Origin: Nageia nagi
Lineage: Eukaryota > Pinophyta
Direction of reading: 5' to 3'
Assembly: GCA_050084985.1 (NCBI GenBank)
Contig: JBITNC010000001.1
Coordinates: 160,704,001 to 160,768,000, forward strand
Length of the DNA stretch: 64,000 bases
The first letter of the stretch is position 1; every line of letters starts with the position of its first letter. The position numbers were made by a program, and so were the translations under genes. Shown piece after piece: positions 46,336-59,580 of the stretch. The notes below the pieces were generated by a model. It searched no databases and had not been told where the DNA came from. It saw only the letters and a list, made by a program, of their open reading frames with translations.

Positions 46336-48835
46336 AAATAATATTTAACCCCTAAATAATTCTTACGGTGGGACCCATACCAATGAGTATCAACACATTA
46401 GCAATGACTTGATTGTCAATATACAAGTAAAAAAAGAGAAGCATATTTGGCTACCACATCATGCAAATCTACCAATCCATTATAGGCATAGGTAATAGAG
46501 CATATTGATCATGTAGTTCAGAAAGCTCATGGGACACCATGTGGTAGTCTCCATATGGATAACTGGCCCACACATTAGATGAAGCAAACTAAGGACAAGA
46601 TAGCATTGAATAAAGATGACAAAATAGGGATGATTTCTATCAATACAAACCAATACCTTACGTCACAAAATATGAACCCACCATGGTCTATGTATGAAGA
46701 AAGGCATACAAGTTTTTATCACATGTGGTTCAAGATATAAAGGAGATGAAAATGAAGGTACATTATTAGCATGAGTTGGCCTAGAAGGAGGCATATTGTT
46801 GACATAATTTTTTAATTCCTTTTGATTTGTTTCAAGTCTCATTTAATTTTGATATGCCACACTTCAATTAGGATAATCCATTACAAGGTTGTGAGTTGTT
46901 TTGTAGCCTTTGCATGTATTTTTCAAGCCTATGTATTTTTTCCTCTATTATTTTACAAAGAGATTTTATTTATATTTAGAAAGTTAACTAATAAGCTAAA
47001 ATCATATGCAAAAATTATGATGGAGTTTCTACATGGTAGATACACTTCACCAACTCTATCCACAAGAGGTTTGAGATGTAATTATGAGCATGGAGATATT
47101 GAGAGGAAAATATAATTATGAGAGAGAGACAGATAAGGTGTGCATATATTTTTGTAATATAATAATATCATTGTAAGAGGATCATTAATGTTCATTAGGT
47201 ATTCAAGGCATATTTTTGCTACAACAAATTATTGATCTTTTGGAAGAGGCCACTATTCATCATCCCCACTAAATATTCTTTTACCTATACCTACATAAAA
47301 CTTATACTAATCTAATTTGAATCTATTTTTTTAATTATGATTTATAAAATAGTTCTTAGTTGAATTACTATTTTATGACTTAATCATATTGAGGATTTCA
47401 GTGAACTTTTATTATTTTTAATAAATTTTTTTTGGTGTTCTTTATTTTTTAGTTATTACAACATTAATATTATAATTCAAGGTGATACTAAATAATTAAT
47501 TATCTCACTATGATCACCAAAATGTATACTCTAAATAACCTTAATTAATGTTCATATGAATACCAATATTTTAATAATAATTCACAAATGACATCATATA
47601 TAGTAGGTTTTCATGATTAATAAAACCCCACAAAACAACATTCAAAGTAAATCAAACCATAAAATAAAATAAAATAAATTTTAAATAACTAAATTTAATT
47701 AACACATCTACCTTTGATATGTCTAAATATATCTTGATGTTATAAACTTTAAATATAATTTTTGACAGGAATTGGTTATCCTTTTTGGATACCATCTCAT
47801 CAACACTTAACTTTACTATTATTATATTTCAACACATTGATTTCCTTTATGGTCAAGTGAAATTCTTATTTTAAAATTCATAACCAATATGGGATTAATC
47901 ATACATTTTTTAGGTAACATCATCCAATGATTAGTCACCCATATACTTCTTGATGACTTTGTGTTTAAGTATGTGGTATGCAAGAGTCAAATTTGATGTT
48001 TGAGTTAATTTTTAAATTGAAAAGTATTTCTTATCTTTTACCCTTAAATATTAATAGTAAATTATTTTTCAATATTTAAATTGAAATTTTGTATCAATAA
48101 CATCTTGTCAATAATATTTTGATCATTTTGGGCCATTGCATATGAACAAGACTAACAATTTAACTCTAAAAGTAACCATTCTATGTAGTGTGGACATGCA
48201 TACTTTAAAACAAAAAGGATTGGCTCAAGTACTAAAGCATAATTTACTAAAGAAGAAAATCAACCATTTAAAAATATTTCTATTTCTATTTCTAAAAAGT
48301 TGAAAAGTAAACAAAAGATAGAGTACTAGGAAGCTCCAACAACTAGAGAATGAAATTCATGCATCCAAATCTAAAATTATTCTACTTGAGGTTCATGATA
48401 AGTTACAAATGGAAAAAATAGGAAATCAACATGAAATTTAAATAGTATATAATACTATTTTATATATCCTTCAATAAAAAACTACTCACATTGTTACAAT
48501 TTTCTATGAAGCCTAATGTACCAAACATAGATTATGTGACAAAATTTCCATCTCCAATATCTTACAATGCTTTCATATGATTTTGCAAGCAATATAGTTT
48601 TTTGAAATAAAAAGGTCACAAATGTGTTATTTCTTTCTATAAATATCAATATTTATAGTTATGAGATTCTTGTATATTTTAGGATTTAAAATTGTTCTTT
48701 TTTATTTTATCCTATTTTATTTGATGTTCTTAAGGTCTACTTGCAATATATACTAATAGATGACTCTTACATTGTAAGATACATAAGAAACTATTTTAGG
48801 ATATATATGATTATATTCATAGCTTCATGTCTCAC
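46336..48835. other. AT-rich DNA without recognisable genes
   Basis: Nothing coding is supported. A segment at 46797-47226 starts TGTTGACATAA after a purine-rich AGAAGGAGGCATAT and may be a solo LTR, but no partner or duplication is seen. Confidence 0.4.
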
Positions 48836-48840
48836 ATTAT

Positions 48841-48889
<49 letters not shown>
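48836..48889. repeat. (AT)n microsatellite
   Basis: About 26 AT units interrupted once by AATA near 48850. Confidence 0.95.
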
Positions 48890-48894
<5 letters not shown>

Positions 48895-48904
48895 TATACA
48901 ATAA

Positions 48905-49340
48905 ATGGAGGCCAAAATATAGAAAATATGTTTCTCCTACTAATAGACATATTCAATCTCAAGATCGATCATCATATAGGGAATAAACTAAAGACTAAGT
49001 GAAGCAGCATAAGCATCATAAAGGGAATAAATTATTATTACTAAATGGAAGAAAAGCACTTTATTTTACTACTGTTACAATTTATTGAACGACAAAATCT
49101 ATCAAACACTATATTCCATTATGTATATATGAGCCTATCCAAAATATGCATACCAAAAAATAGGAAATTATTTCCACTACTAGTAGACATATTCAATATT
49201 ATTCTCCATTATAATATAGGGAACAAATTAAAGACTATGTAAAGAAGCATAAGTATCACATAGGGAACAAATTATTGTTAGCAAATTATAGAAGAGATAT
49301 TATATTACTAGCATTATAATTTTATTTATCAATATATCCT
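48905..49340. repeat. Tandem duplication of about 235 bp
   Basis: CCAAAATATAGAAAATATG...AATAGACATATTCAAT at 48912-48955 recurs at 49138-49198, and AAACTAAAGACTAAGTGAAG at 48986 recurs as AAATTAAAGACTATGTAAAG at 49226. The two copies have diverged. Confidence 0.75.
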
Positions 49341-51700
49341 ACATGACCAAGAAGGTCAAAAATGCATGTATAATGATTCATCTTAGAAATAGTCTAATAT
49401 TATTCACTCAAAGGTTATCCAAAGAGAAACTATATAATGCTAGATAAATATTACAAAAGGTGTATTAATTGAATGTTATGGTTATTAAGGTTTCATATTT
49501 TTACATATTATGAATGAATTTGGATTTAAAAATAAATGGAATAATACACATGTTTGCAAATATTATACATGTTTGAAATGATGGAATCAATTTTCATCAT
49601 TCATAGAAATGTTCTTAGAACAATCTTAAAGATATATTTAGTTGGAGGATGACAATCATTGCATAATCAAAGGTTCTTCACAATAGATGGAATAAAGGGC
49701 ATGTTATGTATCACATAATTAGAGTTGTTCATATTTTTACATGTTAATAGTACATTTTTAAATTATAGTATCACAATACTCATATTTTTACATATTAATA
49801 GTGCATTTACATTTCAAAATGAATGAAAAAATAGGCATGATCACATCACAAACAATATCCACAAGAATATTTTGCAGACTTGAAATGATGGAATTCATTT
49901 CCATCCTTCACACTAATGACCCTTCCAACAATCTTGGAGATAAAGTTGATTGTAGTATGGAAATCATCATATACTTAAAGGTTTTTATACAATATATGGA
50001 ATAATAGTTATGTTGTGTATCACACAAGTGGAGTTTTTAATATTTTTATATATTAGTAGTGCTTTTTCATTTTTAAAGTAGAGGGATAATAGGATTTTAT
50101 ATATTACCATTAATGTCCATAAGAACAATCTACATGTTTAAAATGATGGATTCCATTTTCATCCTTCACAACCATGCTCATTGCAATAATCTTGGACATA
50201 AATTTGGTTCCAAGAAGGAATCACCAAATACTCAAAGGTTCTTAACAATAGATGGAATAATAGAAATGTTATTTGTCATATAAGTGGACTTGTTTATATT
50301 TTTACATATTATTAGTGCATTTGTATTTCAAAATAGGTGGAATAATAAGCATATTTTCATCATGAGTAATCTCCATAAGAAAATTTTGTATATTTGAAAT
50401 GATAGAATCTATTTACATCCTATGCAACAATATCCCATACAATAATCTTATAGATAAACTTTGTTTAAATATGGAAATAACCACATACTCAAAGGTTATT
50501 TATAATATATGGAATAATAGGCATATTTTCTATCACATAAGTGGATTTTTTCACATTTTTACATATTATTAGTTCATTTTCATTTCAAAATAGGTGAAAT
50601 AATAAGCATATTTTCATCATCAATAAACTCCACAAGAACATTCTATGACTTTGAAATGATGGAATCCATTTTCTTCATTCACAACAATATCTCTTACAAC
50701 AATCTTATATATGAGCTTAATTACAATATGGTAATTACTATATACTCAAAGGTTCTTCACAATACATAGAATAATATGCATGTTGTGCATCACATGAATG
50801 GAGTTCATATTTTTACATATTAGTAGTGCATTATCATTTCAAAATAGATAGAATAACAAGCATTTTGCATCATAAATAATATCCATAAAAACATTTTGCA
50901 TGTTTGAAATGATAAAATCCATTTGCATCCTTAACAATAATGTCCCATGCAATAATCTTGGAGATAAAATTGCTTGTAGCATGGCTATGACCACATACTC
51001 AAATGTTGTTCATAATAGCTAGAATAATATGAATATTATGTATCACATAAGTGGAGTTGTTCATATTTTTACTTATTAATAGTACATTTATATTTCAAAA
51101 TAAATGGAATAATATGCATGTTTGCATAACTAATAATATTAATAATAACATTTTGAATGTTTAAAATGATGGAATCTATTTGCATCCTTCATAATAATAT
51201 CCCTTACAATAATCTCAAAGATAAACTTATTTATAGTATAAAATGTAATCACCACATACTCAAAGGTTCTTAATAAATTATGGAGTAATAGGCATTTTGT
51301 GTATCACATAATTGGATTTGTTCATATTTTTACATATTAGTAGCACATTTTTAAATGATAGTATCACTATACTCAAAGTTTATTTATACTTTTGCATATT
51401 AATATTCCATCTACATTTTAAAAAAAAATGGAATAATAGGTATGATTTCATCACCAATAATCTCTAGTACAAGAATATTTTGAATGTTTAAAATGATAAA
51501 ATGCATTTTCATCCTCCATAATAATATCCCTTGAAACAATCTTCAAGATAAACTTGGTTGCAATATAGTACTCACTACATACTCAAAGTTTCTTCTCAAT
51601 AGATGCAATAATAGGTATTTTGTGTATCATATAAGTGGATTTGCTCAAACTTTTATATATTAGTAGTGCATTGGTATTTAAAAATATTTGGAATAATAGG
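49341..51700. repeat. 257-bp satellite array, about 9 units
   Basis: The anchor CAAAGGTT lies at 49409, 49668, 49976, 50233, 50490, 50747, 51000 (variant), 51261 and 51584. Spacings are 259, 308, 257, 257, 257, 253, 261 and 323, so the basic unit is 257 bp. Two long units (starting 49668 and 51261) contain an extra 50-65 bases made by an internal duplication around CATATTTTTACATATTAATAGT. Other unit landmarks are GTATCACATAAGTGGAGTT and AAATGATGGAATCCATT. The array stops mid-unit at 51700 where an LTR begins. Confidence 0.92.
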
Positions 51701-52420
51701 TGTAGATTCCTCAAAATGATTTATTATTTATTTAATAAATCATATTTAAACTTCATAAATGACTTATTGTAATATTACAAATGTCAAGATAAAGTTGATA
51801 TTACAATGCAATGCCATGTATTATATTAAATGCTATATCATTTGTCATGGTTTATATTTTAAAGTATCTTGAATACAACAATGATTATATTATTGCTAGA
51901 GGTTAACCTTCAATTATTTATATATCCTTGCAAGATATATATGAGAGTGGAATAGGTTGGCCTCCACATATTAGAACTCTTTGATATGATAAGATCTATA
52001 ATAGGTGGTTGTCTTCCATTATCTTCATCAAGAAATAGTGTCTCTTAATGCCACCTATTATGAGAAATTTTTATACTATGATATTTGAAACTTTATATCA
52101 TTTTTCTACTCCATAATTCTACATATACAACATTGTTAACAACATGTGTATTAAAGATCGAGGGTTCTAGATTTTTATGGTCAAGCCTATTGATTCATTC
52201 ACATGAAGATATATATCGAGATCATATCCAATCCAATCCCAATACTCTAAAGATCAATTGATTTTTTTTTCTTATGATTGTACATACACTTCATATTAAG
52301 TGCATGCTATTCTTGTATATTTGTTGTATATGATATAGTGTACATATATATTTCTTCTTATATTGTAGATCACTTTATTTATTGTGTATATTTGTATTTT
52401 ACAAAATTTTGAGGTCTACA
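51701..52420 (+). repeat. 5' LTR (720 bp) of a Ty3/gypsy element inserted in satellite DNA
   Basis: It begins TGTAGATTCC and ends GAGGTCTACA, so its ends TGTAGA/TCTACA are perfect 6-base inverted repeats. A TGGTGAACC primer-like site follows. The left flank is mid-unit satellite sequence. No second LTR lies in the window. Confidence 0.78.
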
Positions 52421-52423
52421 TTT

Positions 52424-52436
52424 TGGTGAACCTAAC
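52424..52436 (+). other. Primer-binding-site-like sequence
   Basis: TGGTGAACCTAAC begins three bases after the LTR. TGG pairs with the CCA tail of a tRNA; I do not assign which tRNA. Confidence 0.5.
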
Positions 52437-52586
52437 ATTCTTACACACTTAGATTCTATCCTAGGAAATCCTTCCTTGGGAGTTATGAATCTATTCATGT
52501 TATTATATCTTCCCTTACCTGATCTACTTAAAGTAATGGGTTGAGAAAATGATAAAACTAGGGTTTGTTCTACTTATATTTCAAAG

Positions 52587-55117
52587 ATGAATTTGAATGA
52601 AAAATAACCTAGGGCTTCTAAAAATAAGGTTCATTTTGAGGAGATTAGGGAAAGTATTAGGAATAACCTTGATTTACCTATGTAAGAGTCTGATCCTAAT
52701 GATAAAATGGATACTAATGAGGATAATGATATTGAATCTACAATTTCTAGTAAAAGAATGGATATTATTGGCCAAATGCCTAATAAAGTTAATATGTATA
52801 TTAGTGATTATGATTTTGAAAATGTAAGTTTGGGAAGCCATGGTGATACTTTTGATAGTGATGTTGAAATTGAAAAATTAGATAAAATTCCTAGTCTTGT
52901 TAGATCAATAAAAGAATTGCTATCTAATAAAGTAAATTTGGTGTATTATCTTACTTACAATACTGACATTCTAACAAATTATGAGTTACTAGAAGCAGGT
53001 GTTGAAACTTTATAATCCTTGGATAGTTTATTTTCTTATAAAAATATAGGTTCCACAAAATGGAGGAATTTTATCACCAAGAATGATGTTGCTAATGGCA
53101 TTGAGTTTGCATATGCCACCAACAACATGGAAGTAAAGAAAACTAAAACTCTAAAAGAGGTAATCATAGAGGATGCAAATGAGGAGATTAAAGAAGAGTC
53201 TAAACCCCAACTAATCCATTCTAAATATCCTAATCCAGGTATGACTCTTGAGTGTTCTAATAGGGAAAAAGGTAGGGGCATGTTGATTTATGATGAAAGT
53301 GCAAAAGATATTTCAAAATAAGTTTCTACTATGATTAACAATGCTTATGTACATGATCTTAATTGGTCAAAAGAAGAGCATGAAATAAAAGTTGAGGCTA
53401 TATTTGAAGCTCAAAAAAATAATTTATTTCAAAAGTCTAATGAAAAACAACAATTACATTTTATGTTAGAATTTATTAATAAACTTGAGCATGAGAGAAT
53501 ACATAGGATTGGACCATTTATGCCCCTAAAAGAGGTTGAATTTAGAAGAGAAAAAGTAAACAAACATGTCTCTCAAAATTGCAATGTACCAACACAAACC
53601 GCACCACCAGCCCTAAAGATCAATATACATGTAGGGAATAAGCCTATAGTGAAAAAATAAAAAACCAAACAACCTCTTATAGTGACCAATAATGGAAAGA
53701 TAGTGTAGCTAAGGCTTGAAAAATTAGAAAAAGATATGCATAAGGATGATGAAGATTATTTTCTATGTTTCTTAAAGCATCCATTAACTAATAGAATTGT
53801 TTCTAAATTGTTTATTGGTAAAAAAAAGTGTGAAATTTACAAATTTTGATGGTTTACAAGATCTAAAAATGCATGTTAAGAAATTTTAAGAGGAAGCTAT
53901 TGCATATGTTTATGATAAATATATGCTTGTAAAATTGTTTTCAATTAGCTTGAAATATGATGCATTGAAATGGTACTTTAGTCTTCTTGAAAAGAGTATT
54001 GATAGGTATGAAGATTTGATACAAAAAATTTTGAAAAAATTTAGATATGATATTACAAAAAAAGTTCAATTCAAGGATTTGTGTGAAATTAAGCAATTAC
54101 TTAATCAATCTATGTCTTATTTTGTGAAGGTATGGAAATAGACTACAAATAAAATCTTTGTGCCTAAACAATATTTGAAGAATACTTTTGCAAATGCTTT
54201 GTTTCCTATGTATATATTACAGGTTGTATCTAACACTAGCTTGACATTAGTTGAAATGATAGATATTTTGCTTAACAATAAAAATTGTGTAAAGCAAACT
54301 TATAAACAACATTATAAACAAACCTAAAACATATAAAAAGAAAACTAAAACTCAAGTGTATGAAAAGAAAGATCAACCTCAAGTGTATTCTATAGCTAAT
54401 GTTTATAGAAAATAAACTAGACCACAAAGTTTACTAAGCTAACTGATATTGTTGATAATATTCTTAATGTATTATTAAATCAAGAGCTTATTAAGCTTCC
54501 ACCAATGGTTTAGCATCACTTTCCTAATGGTGTTACTTAAAATTATAGATATGAAAAATTTTGCAATTATCATAGGACATCAAGCCACCTAACAAAACCT
54601 TGCAAGATCTTAAGAAATATAATTTAGGATTTTATTGATAATAAGGAAATTCGAATGGATGATAATCCTAAACCTAATGATTGGTCTCTACACCCTAATA
54701 ATGGAAAATTGGAGATATTTATGAACCCTTTACTAAAGAAAATTTAGCAACCAAAAGCTTTCATTGGTTCGATAAGTACTTCATATTAAATGAAATATTA
54801 TTTCCCTAGGAATGAATGCATGAGACATCAACAACAAGCAAAAAAGGGTTGTAGTGGAGAGAAAACAAAGTACCATGGTGAAGCTTATAAAATGAATGAT
54901 ACTAATGATGTGCAAGACTATCTACATGCTATCAATGGTGTAAAATACACCACCAAAAAGGTACTTATTTTTGTACCTACATATGCAAATAACATATGGA
55001 TTGTTAGACTTTCCTAGGCATGTAAAGTTATCACTTAAATTTGAAAAATTACAATTTATAGTGTACCATAGGTAGGTTATTTTTTGCATGGTCAAAGGTG
55101 TATGTTGAGTGTTGTGA
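52587..55117 (+). pseudogene. Ty3/gypsy gag, broken and truncated
   Basis: The ATG at 52587 starts one frame to about 53820, with an acidic N-terminal part and stops at about 52605, 52683, 53013, 53319 and 53658. A +/-1 shift in an A-run near 53821-53828 moves to the capsid part: FDGLQDLKMHVKKF, then SLKYDALKWYFSLLEKSIDRYEDL (53923-54141). A knuckle-like FCNYHRTSSHLTKPC follows at about 54565, and the frame is open again at 54790-55018. At 55118 another element's LTR begins, so protease, RT and integrase are absent. The knuckle resembles those of the gag at 24793 and at 1960, pointing to a related lineage. Confidence 0.75.
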
Positions 55118-56306
55118 TGATTTAAATTTAAACTCCAACATAACCTAGCAAGTATGTACCATCAAACACTAATGTTAGGTCTAGGGAATCCAATACACAC
55201 ATACAAACTCTCCAAAATGAAATGTTGAGGTTAGGGAATGCACATTCAATATTTAGATACCTAAAATACCAATATCTAGCATATGCAATCATATATCAAT
55301 CAATACAAGCTCAAGATGCCAACATTTGAATCATACATGCATTATTCAAACCTTATTACATTAATGTGCCATCAAATGATAAATGCAAGTACATAACATC
55401 AAGAGATCCAACACATGCACAAGTATGTAATAATATATACAATAATGAGATTTGATGCCCTATGGCTATATATGAAAAATATAAATGATAGTAATATAAT
55501 AACAATGCCCAATGGGTAATCATTGGCCTCTTAGGAGCTAACTAGGGCACAATTCTCTAAAATCCTTAATGTTAAATAGTTGTAGAACCATGGGATAGAT
55601 TTACTCCCTCATATTCTAAATCCTCTCCAATAAAGGAGCCCTGATAAAAACTTGATTAACCACTAAAGGTAGGATTAGATCCTCAAAATACCATTGGATG
55701 GGCAAGGTGCTCCACCTAGGTTGTAGATAATAAAGATCCCACCATGTGACTACCCTCTAGATGCTCCATATAGGAATGAATTGATGCTATCATTAAGACT
55801 TATGCCTAAATGTCTATGTGTAATAATAATCAATGCTCTTTAATACTAAGGCTCCAATGTCTATTTATATCTTTTTGATGTCCAAAACTCACTTTAGGAT
55901 CATTCTAGACCCTTCTAATTCAATGTTGGGTAATTGGGGGTCCCAATTCACTTAAGTGCTAACATGGGTGTCATAAACACATAATATGACAACATGGGTT
56001 CTTGGAGCTCTAATAAGCTAATGTGGGGGTATGGGGCCCTCCCTAAGCTAGCACTAGCACTCTGATGGCCATCCAACATGATAATATATAAATGTACCTT
56101 GAGATTCCCAAATTTTGAGATCTCCAATACCAAACATGCCTATTCTACTACTTATAAGGGAGACATCCCACTTAGGGCTCATAATGGGGTCCACATGACC
56201 CATTAAAATCCTATACTAAGTTACAACATAGTGAATGCAAATACATGAAAGGGATATAATACAAGATGATCCAATGGATACCATAAAAAAGTATAAGAGG
56301 GCTTCA
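55118..56306 (-). repeat. LTR, left (3' LTR in element's orientation)
   Basis: It begins TGATTTAAATTTAAAC and ends GGGCTTCA on the + strand. It aligns along its length with 59581-60771 (CAATATTTAGATACCTAAAA, TTATTCAAACCTTATTACAT). Its 55959-56030 part holds three 30-bp spaced copies of an AACATGGG-like motif. Confidence 0.85.
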
Positions 56307-56325
56307 TAAAGCCTCCTCTCTTGAA
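56307..56325 (-). other. Polypurine tract
   Basis: The minus strand reads AAGAGAGGAGGCTTTA immediately before the LTR start TGAAGCCC. Confidence 0.6.
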
Positions 56326-56769
56326 TTACTTACCCTCAAGCAATCATAGAAGATCACAACATCTAGTCTTCACTACACCTGCTAGAACTACCAATCGAAG
56401 CATATGGTGGCAAAATGTAACTTCAAATGTACAATGCTAGATGAAGATGATGAGTGAATAGTTGGAGCTTCATGCTCCTATCTCAAAATAAGTGGTGAAC
56501 TCCCTTGTCTACTTTGTTTGTCACTCCTTAGTAGCTACTTTGTCACAATCCTCCATATCCATAATGGTGCATGCACACTAAGGTAGTATTATACATACAA
56601 AACCTTGGGAAATATAAATGTTATTATGGGATAAGTAGAGCCTAGGATCCATTCAGATAGTAGGTACATCTCTAAACTTTCTTTATAAGCTCTCCATCTC
56701 CTCTTGGCCAGTGTTAAGCAAGAAATCATCTCATCCTCTAGCTTTTGAATCCTGCATGAAGGAAATGCA

Positions 56770-57160
56770 ACCTCCCTTAAGCTCAACAATGGGTGCCCAT
56801 CATTCTAACACCTCTAATCATCAGTACCAAACTCCTCCATCCTTAATGTGGGATGATCATCAACTTGATACCTCTAATCAATAATGCTTTCCTACCCAAG
56901 TCTCAACATGGGTACCTCTCATCATTACACCTCCTATCAGCAACTTTGGCCTCCATAATCCTCAACATGGGTCCCCAAACCTCTTAGATTCCCAATGTAG
57001 TAGGAATACCTATGTAGATGCTACACATGGCATGAAAAACCTCTTAGATGCTCAACGTAGGTGCACCAAGTACCTAGATTCCCAATGTGGGTTGGCAAAT
57101 CTCTAGTGAGCCCAACATGAGGTGGAAACTCTCTCAAATGCTCAACATACATCTAATCAA
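56770..57160 (-). repeat. 30-bp tandem repeat, coding for decapeptides
   Basis: A CTCAACATGG-like anchor lies at 56961, 56991, 57021, 57051, 57081, 57111 and 57141, an exact 30-base period, and at roughly 60-base steps from 56782 to 56902. On the minus strand the stop-free frame gives ten-residue units such as LPTHIGNLGT, WCTYVEHLRG and LGTHVEDYGG. The segment lies after the end of the 59016-57221 frame and may be its C-terminal part. Confidence 0.88.
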
Positions 57161-57220
57161 TGTATCCTTGAGAGTGTACACAATAATCCTAAAAAATGAA
57201 TAATTATATTCAAAGTGAGG

Positions 57221-59016
57221 TTAACCCAACTCCCCAACATGCATATTAACATTTGAAATACAAGCTACTATAAATATACAAGGATATGTGATCCTTCCCC
57301 TAACCATTTCTAATTTCTCCTCATGCAACAATATCTTTACGTCATGTAGAGTGGAACAAAACATTCCCTTATAAAAATTAGAAAATATGTGATACTCAAA
57401 TTTGAAATCAAAATTAGCATACAATGGTTCAAATCAGTATTCAATGTTCCCCATGCATCATATGAACATATGATAACAACCTCTATAGTGAATAGAGAAT
57501 TTTTTTAACTTAATTACTTACAACATATCCCCATATGGTACAAGGAAAGTCACCCATAGAATCTTCAACTCTATACAAATAATAGGTAACACACCAAATC
57601 TTGAGATGCCAAAAACAAGCCAAGCATAGTCTCAAAATCCCATGCAATGTTCAAAAATCCTTTCATCATTGAATATAGCCATTAAATTAGAGTTATCATT
57701 CCTTAAACCATCATCAAATCATGCAATAATACATCCACTAATAGTAACCAATGTGTCATCAATTTTAGTCCTTGTTTTCCTCAAAAGTGTTTTCCAAATA
57801 GCTAAGGATGCAACCATATTAGTCATGAAGAATGTAACCCAAGATGCTAACAATGATGGAAACATTCCATTACCAACTATCTTCCATATTCCCCTCTAAA
57901 ATATTGCCCTTGAAATGTACCAAATCAGCTCAAAGATAGCTCAAATCATATTCGAATGTCTTCCCTCCAAATCAACCCATGTTAAGCACAAAGATGAAGA
58001 GTGAAATCTCCTAGTAATGCATGAGTTTACTTCATACATTGTAGCCTTTTAGAATAGTAAAGTAGCTTTTAAAATGACATGATTCCTTACCCCAAATAGT
58101 GATGAGTCTTGAGGAACATAATGGTCATAGAGATCAACAAAGGTACCTCCCTTCTTCTTGATGTATTAGCTACAAATGAATGTGTCATGAGAAAGTATGT
58201 TTCCCTTCTCATGCTCTAATATTTCAACTGAGGCTATGGATTCTTGCAAAGACACAAATAACCAAAGTGAGCTAAATAAGTGAGGCCATTACCCCATGTC
58301 ATGTGCCAAAGATTGAAGTGGCTCCAAGGATAATCAAGTCCTACATCATAGGCTAAGACTATTTTTTCTTTATTCTCTAAGGCTAATTTAGAAAGCTTCA
58401 TGTTGTCTTCTTCATCCCCCATGAACACCTCCAATCTTCTAAATCTCCCATTATGTGCTAACACACCTAGATCCCATAGAGCTAGAAGTCTATTTCCATT
58501 CACATGAAAAATTGACTTATTCCACACATCACACCTTGAAACCAAATGCATGAAACTAGTATATGCATACTCATAAGCAACATTCATCTCTACATCAAAC
58601 TTCTTGTTCCCTACTACATTTTTAATAAATAGCAATGATTGCATTTTGAAGAAAACCTCTTGTAACTTTGCTTGACATACCTCACATGGTGATACAGTAA
58701 TTTTTGAGTTTCCAAGATCTAAAATAGTTTTCCCCTCTTTGATATCTTTATCTTCTTCCATGCTGGGCTCATGGTCTTCATCCTTCTCATTACTTTTTGG
58801 AGTGTCAACATGGCTGGTCCAATTTTCTTCCTTTGCTAATTCTCTTTCCTTTCCAACATTGAGTGCCCAATCCTCTTGGTTCTCAATGTGGGTTGTTGAA
58901 CCTTTTCATAGTTTAATGTTGGGTGCCAAGCCTTCTTTGTGTTCAACAAGGGGTGCCAAGCCTTCTCTTTTCTTGTTCTCATCCTAAGCATGGTGTTGTG
59001 CCTCCTGATCCTTCAT
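57221..59016 (-). pseudogene. Long decayed ORF of unknown function in LTR element
   Basis: The ATG read from 59016 starts a frame to 58234 with only two breaks, TAG at 58986-58984 and TGA at 58908-58906. Near 58240 the frame shifts, then runs on to 57221 with about nine more stops (TAA, TAG, TGA), all at Gln- or Arg-compatible places. The sum is about 600 residues. The N-terminus has decapeptide-like repeats (GLAPLVEHKEGLAPN). The middle has CEVCQAKLQEVFFKMQ, SIFHVNGNRLLALWDLG and YPWSHFNLWHMTWGN. The later part has KGGTFVDLYDHYVPQDSSLFG and a hydrophobic segment MFPSLLASWVTFFMTNMVAS. I do not recognise the family. It is placed right after the 5' LTR, where gag would be. Confidence 0.55.
58840..58970 (-). 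repeat. 30-bp repeat, N-terminal coding copies
   Basis: The same CAACATTGGG-type anchor is at 58852, 58882, 58912 and 58942, exact 30-base steps. It lies inside the 5' part of the unknown ORF. Confidence 0.85.
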
Positions 59017-59560
59017 AGCATGTCATGTGGGTGAATAGCACCTATTTGACTCATCTATATATCCCTAATGTATGGTCCTCTATTAATGCATCAAATTCAT
59101 TAATCTAGTCATATTGTTAATGATTGAAATAAGCTCATCAAGCTTCCATTCAAAAGTGGATTTCAAAACCAAAGTCGAGCTCCTCCTCCTACTAGTCCTC
59201 TTCTTATCTCTCTACATCTCTCCCTCTTTTAGTATGGCTCTCTCTAATTCCTCCTTTGCATATGATCTTCCACTCTTTCTAGTGGATACCATATTCTTCA
59301 AACCCTAACTCAAAAACCTAGAACCCTCATATTAAATTTCTTTGATTAGCTAGGATGATAGATCAAGTCCTTTTATACTTATAAATGGCCTTTAGATCTA
59401 TAGATATGATATCCATACCCTAGATGAGTCAATTTAGGAATTCAAACTTTACTAAAAATTATCATTTTAGCATTGAAACTAACCTTCTAAGTGCTATACC
59501 TCTCAATCTACTAGTTCAACTTGCTTCTAGCTAGATCTTAACCTCATAGGTTGGCTAGAT

Positions 59561-59576
59561 ACAAGCTTTGATACCA
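59561..59576 (-). other. Primer-binding site
   Basis: The minus strand reads TGGTATCAAAGCTTGT, four bases inside the right LTR. It is a tRNA-Met-type site. Confidence 0.82.
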
Positions 59577-59580
59577 CTTA

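Noticed and set aside
46797-47226. Solo LTR starting TGTTGACATAA
   Set aside because: A purine tract precedes it, but I find no partner LTR, primer site or duplication.
48741-48986. ORF with YIYIYIYI run
   Set aside because: It is the translated AT microsatellite.
58739-59308. Plus-strand Ser/Leu-rich ORFs
   Set aside because: They are antisense to the better-supported minus-strand frame 59016-58234 or to its leader.
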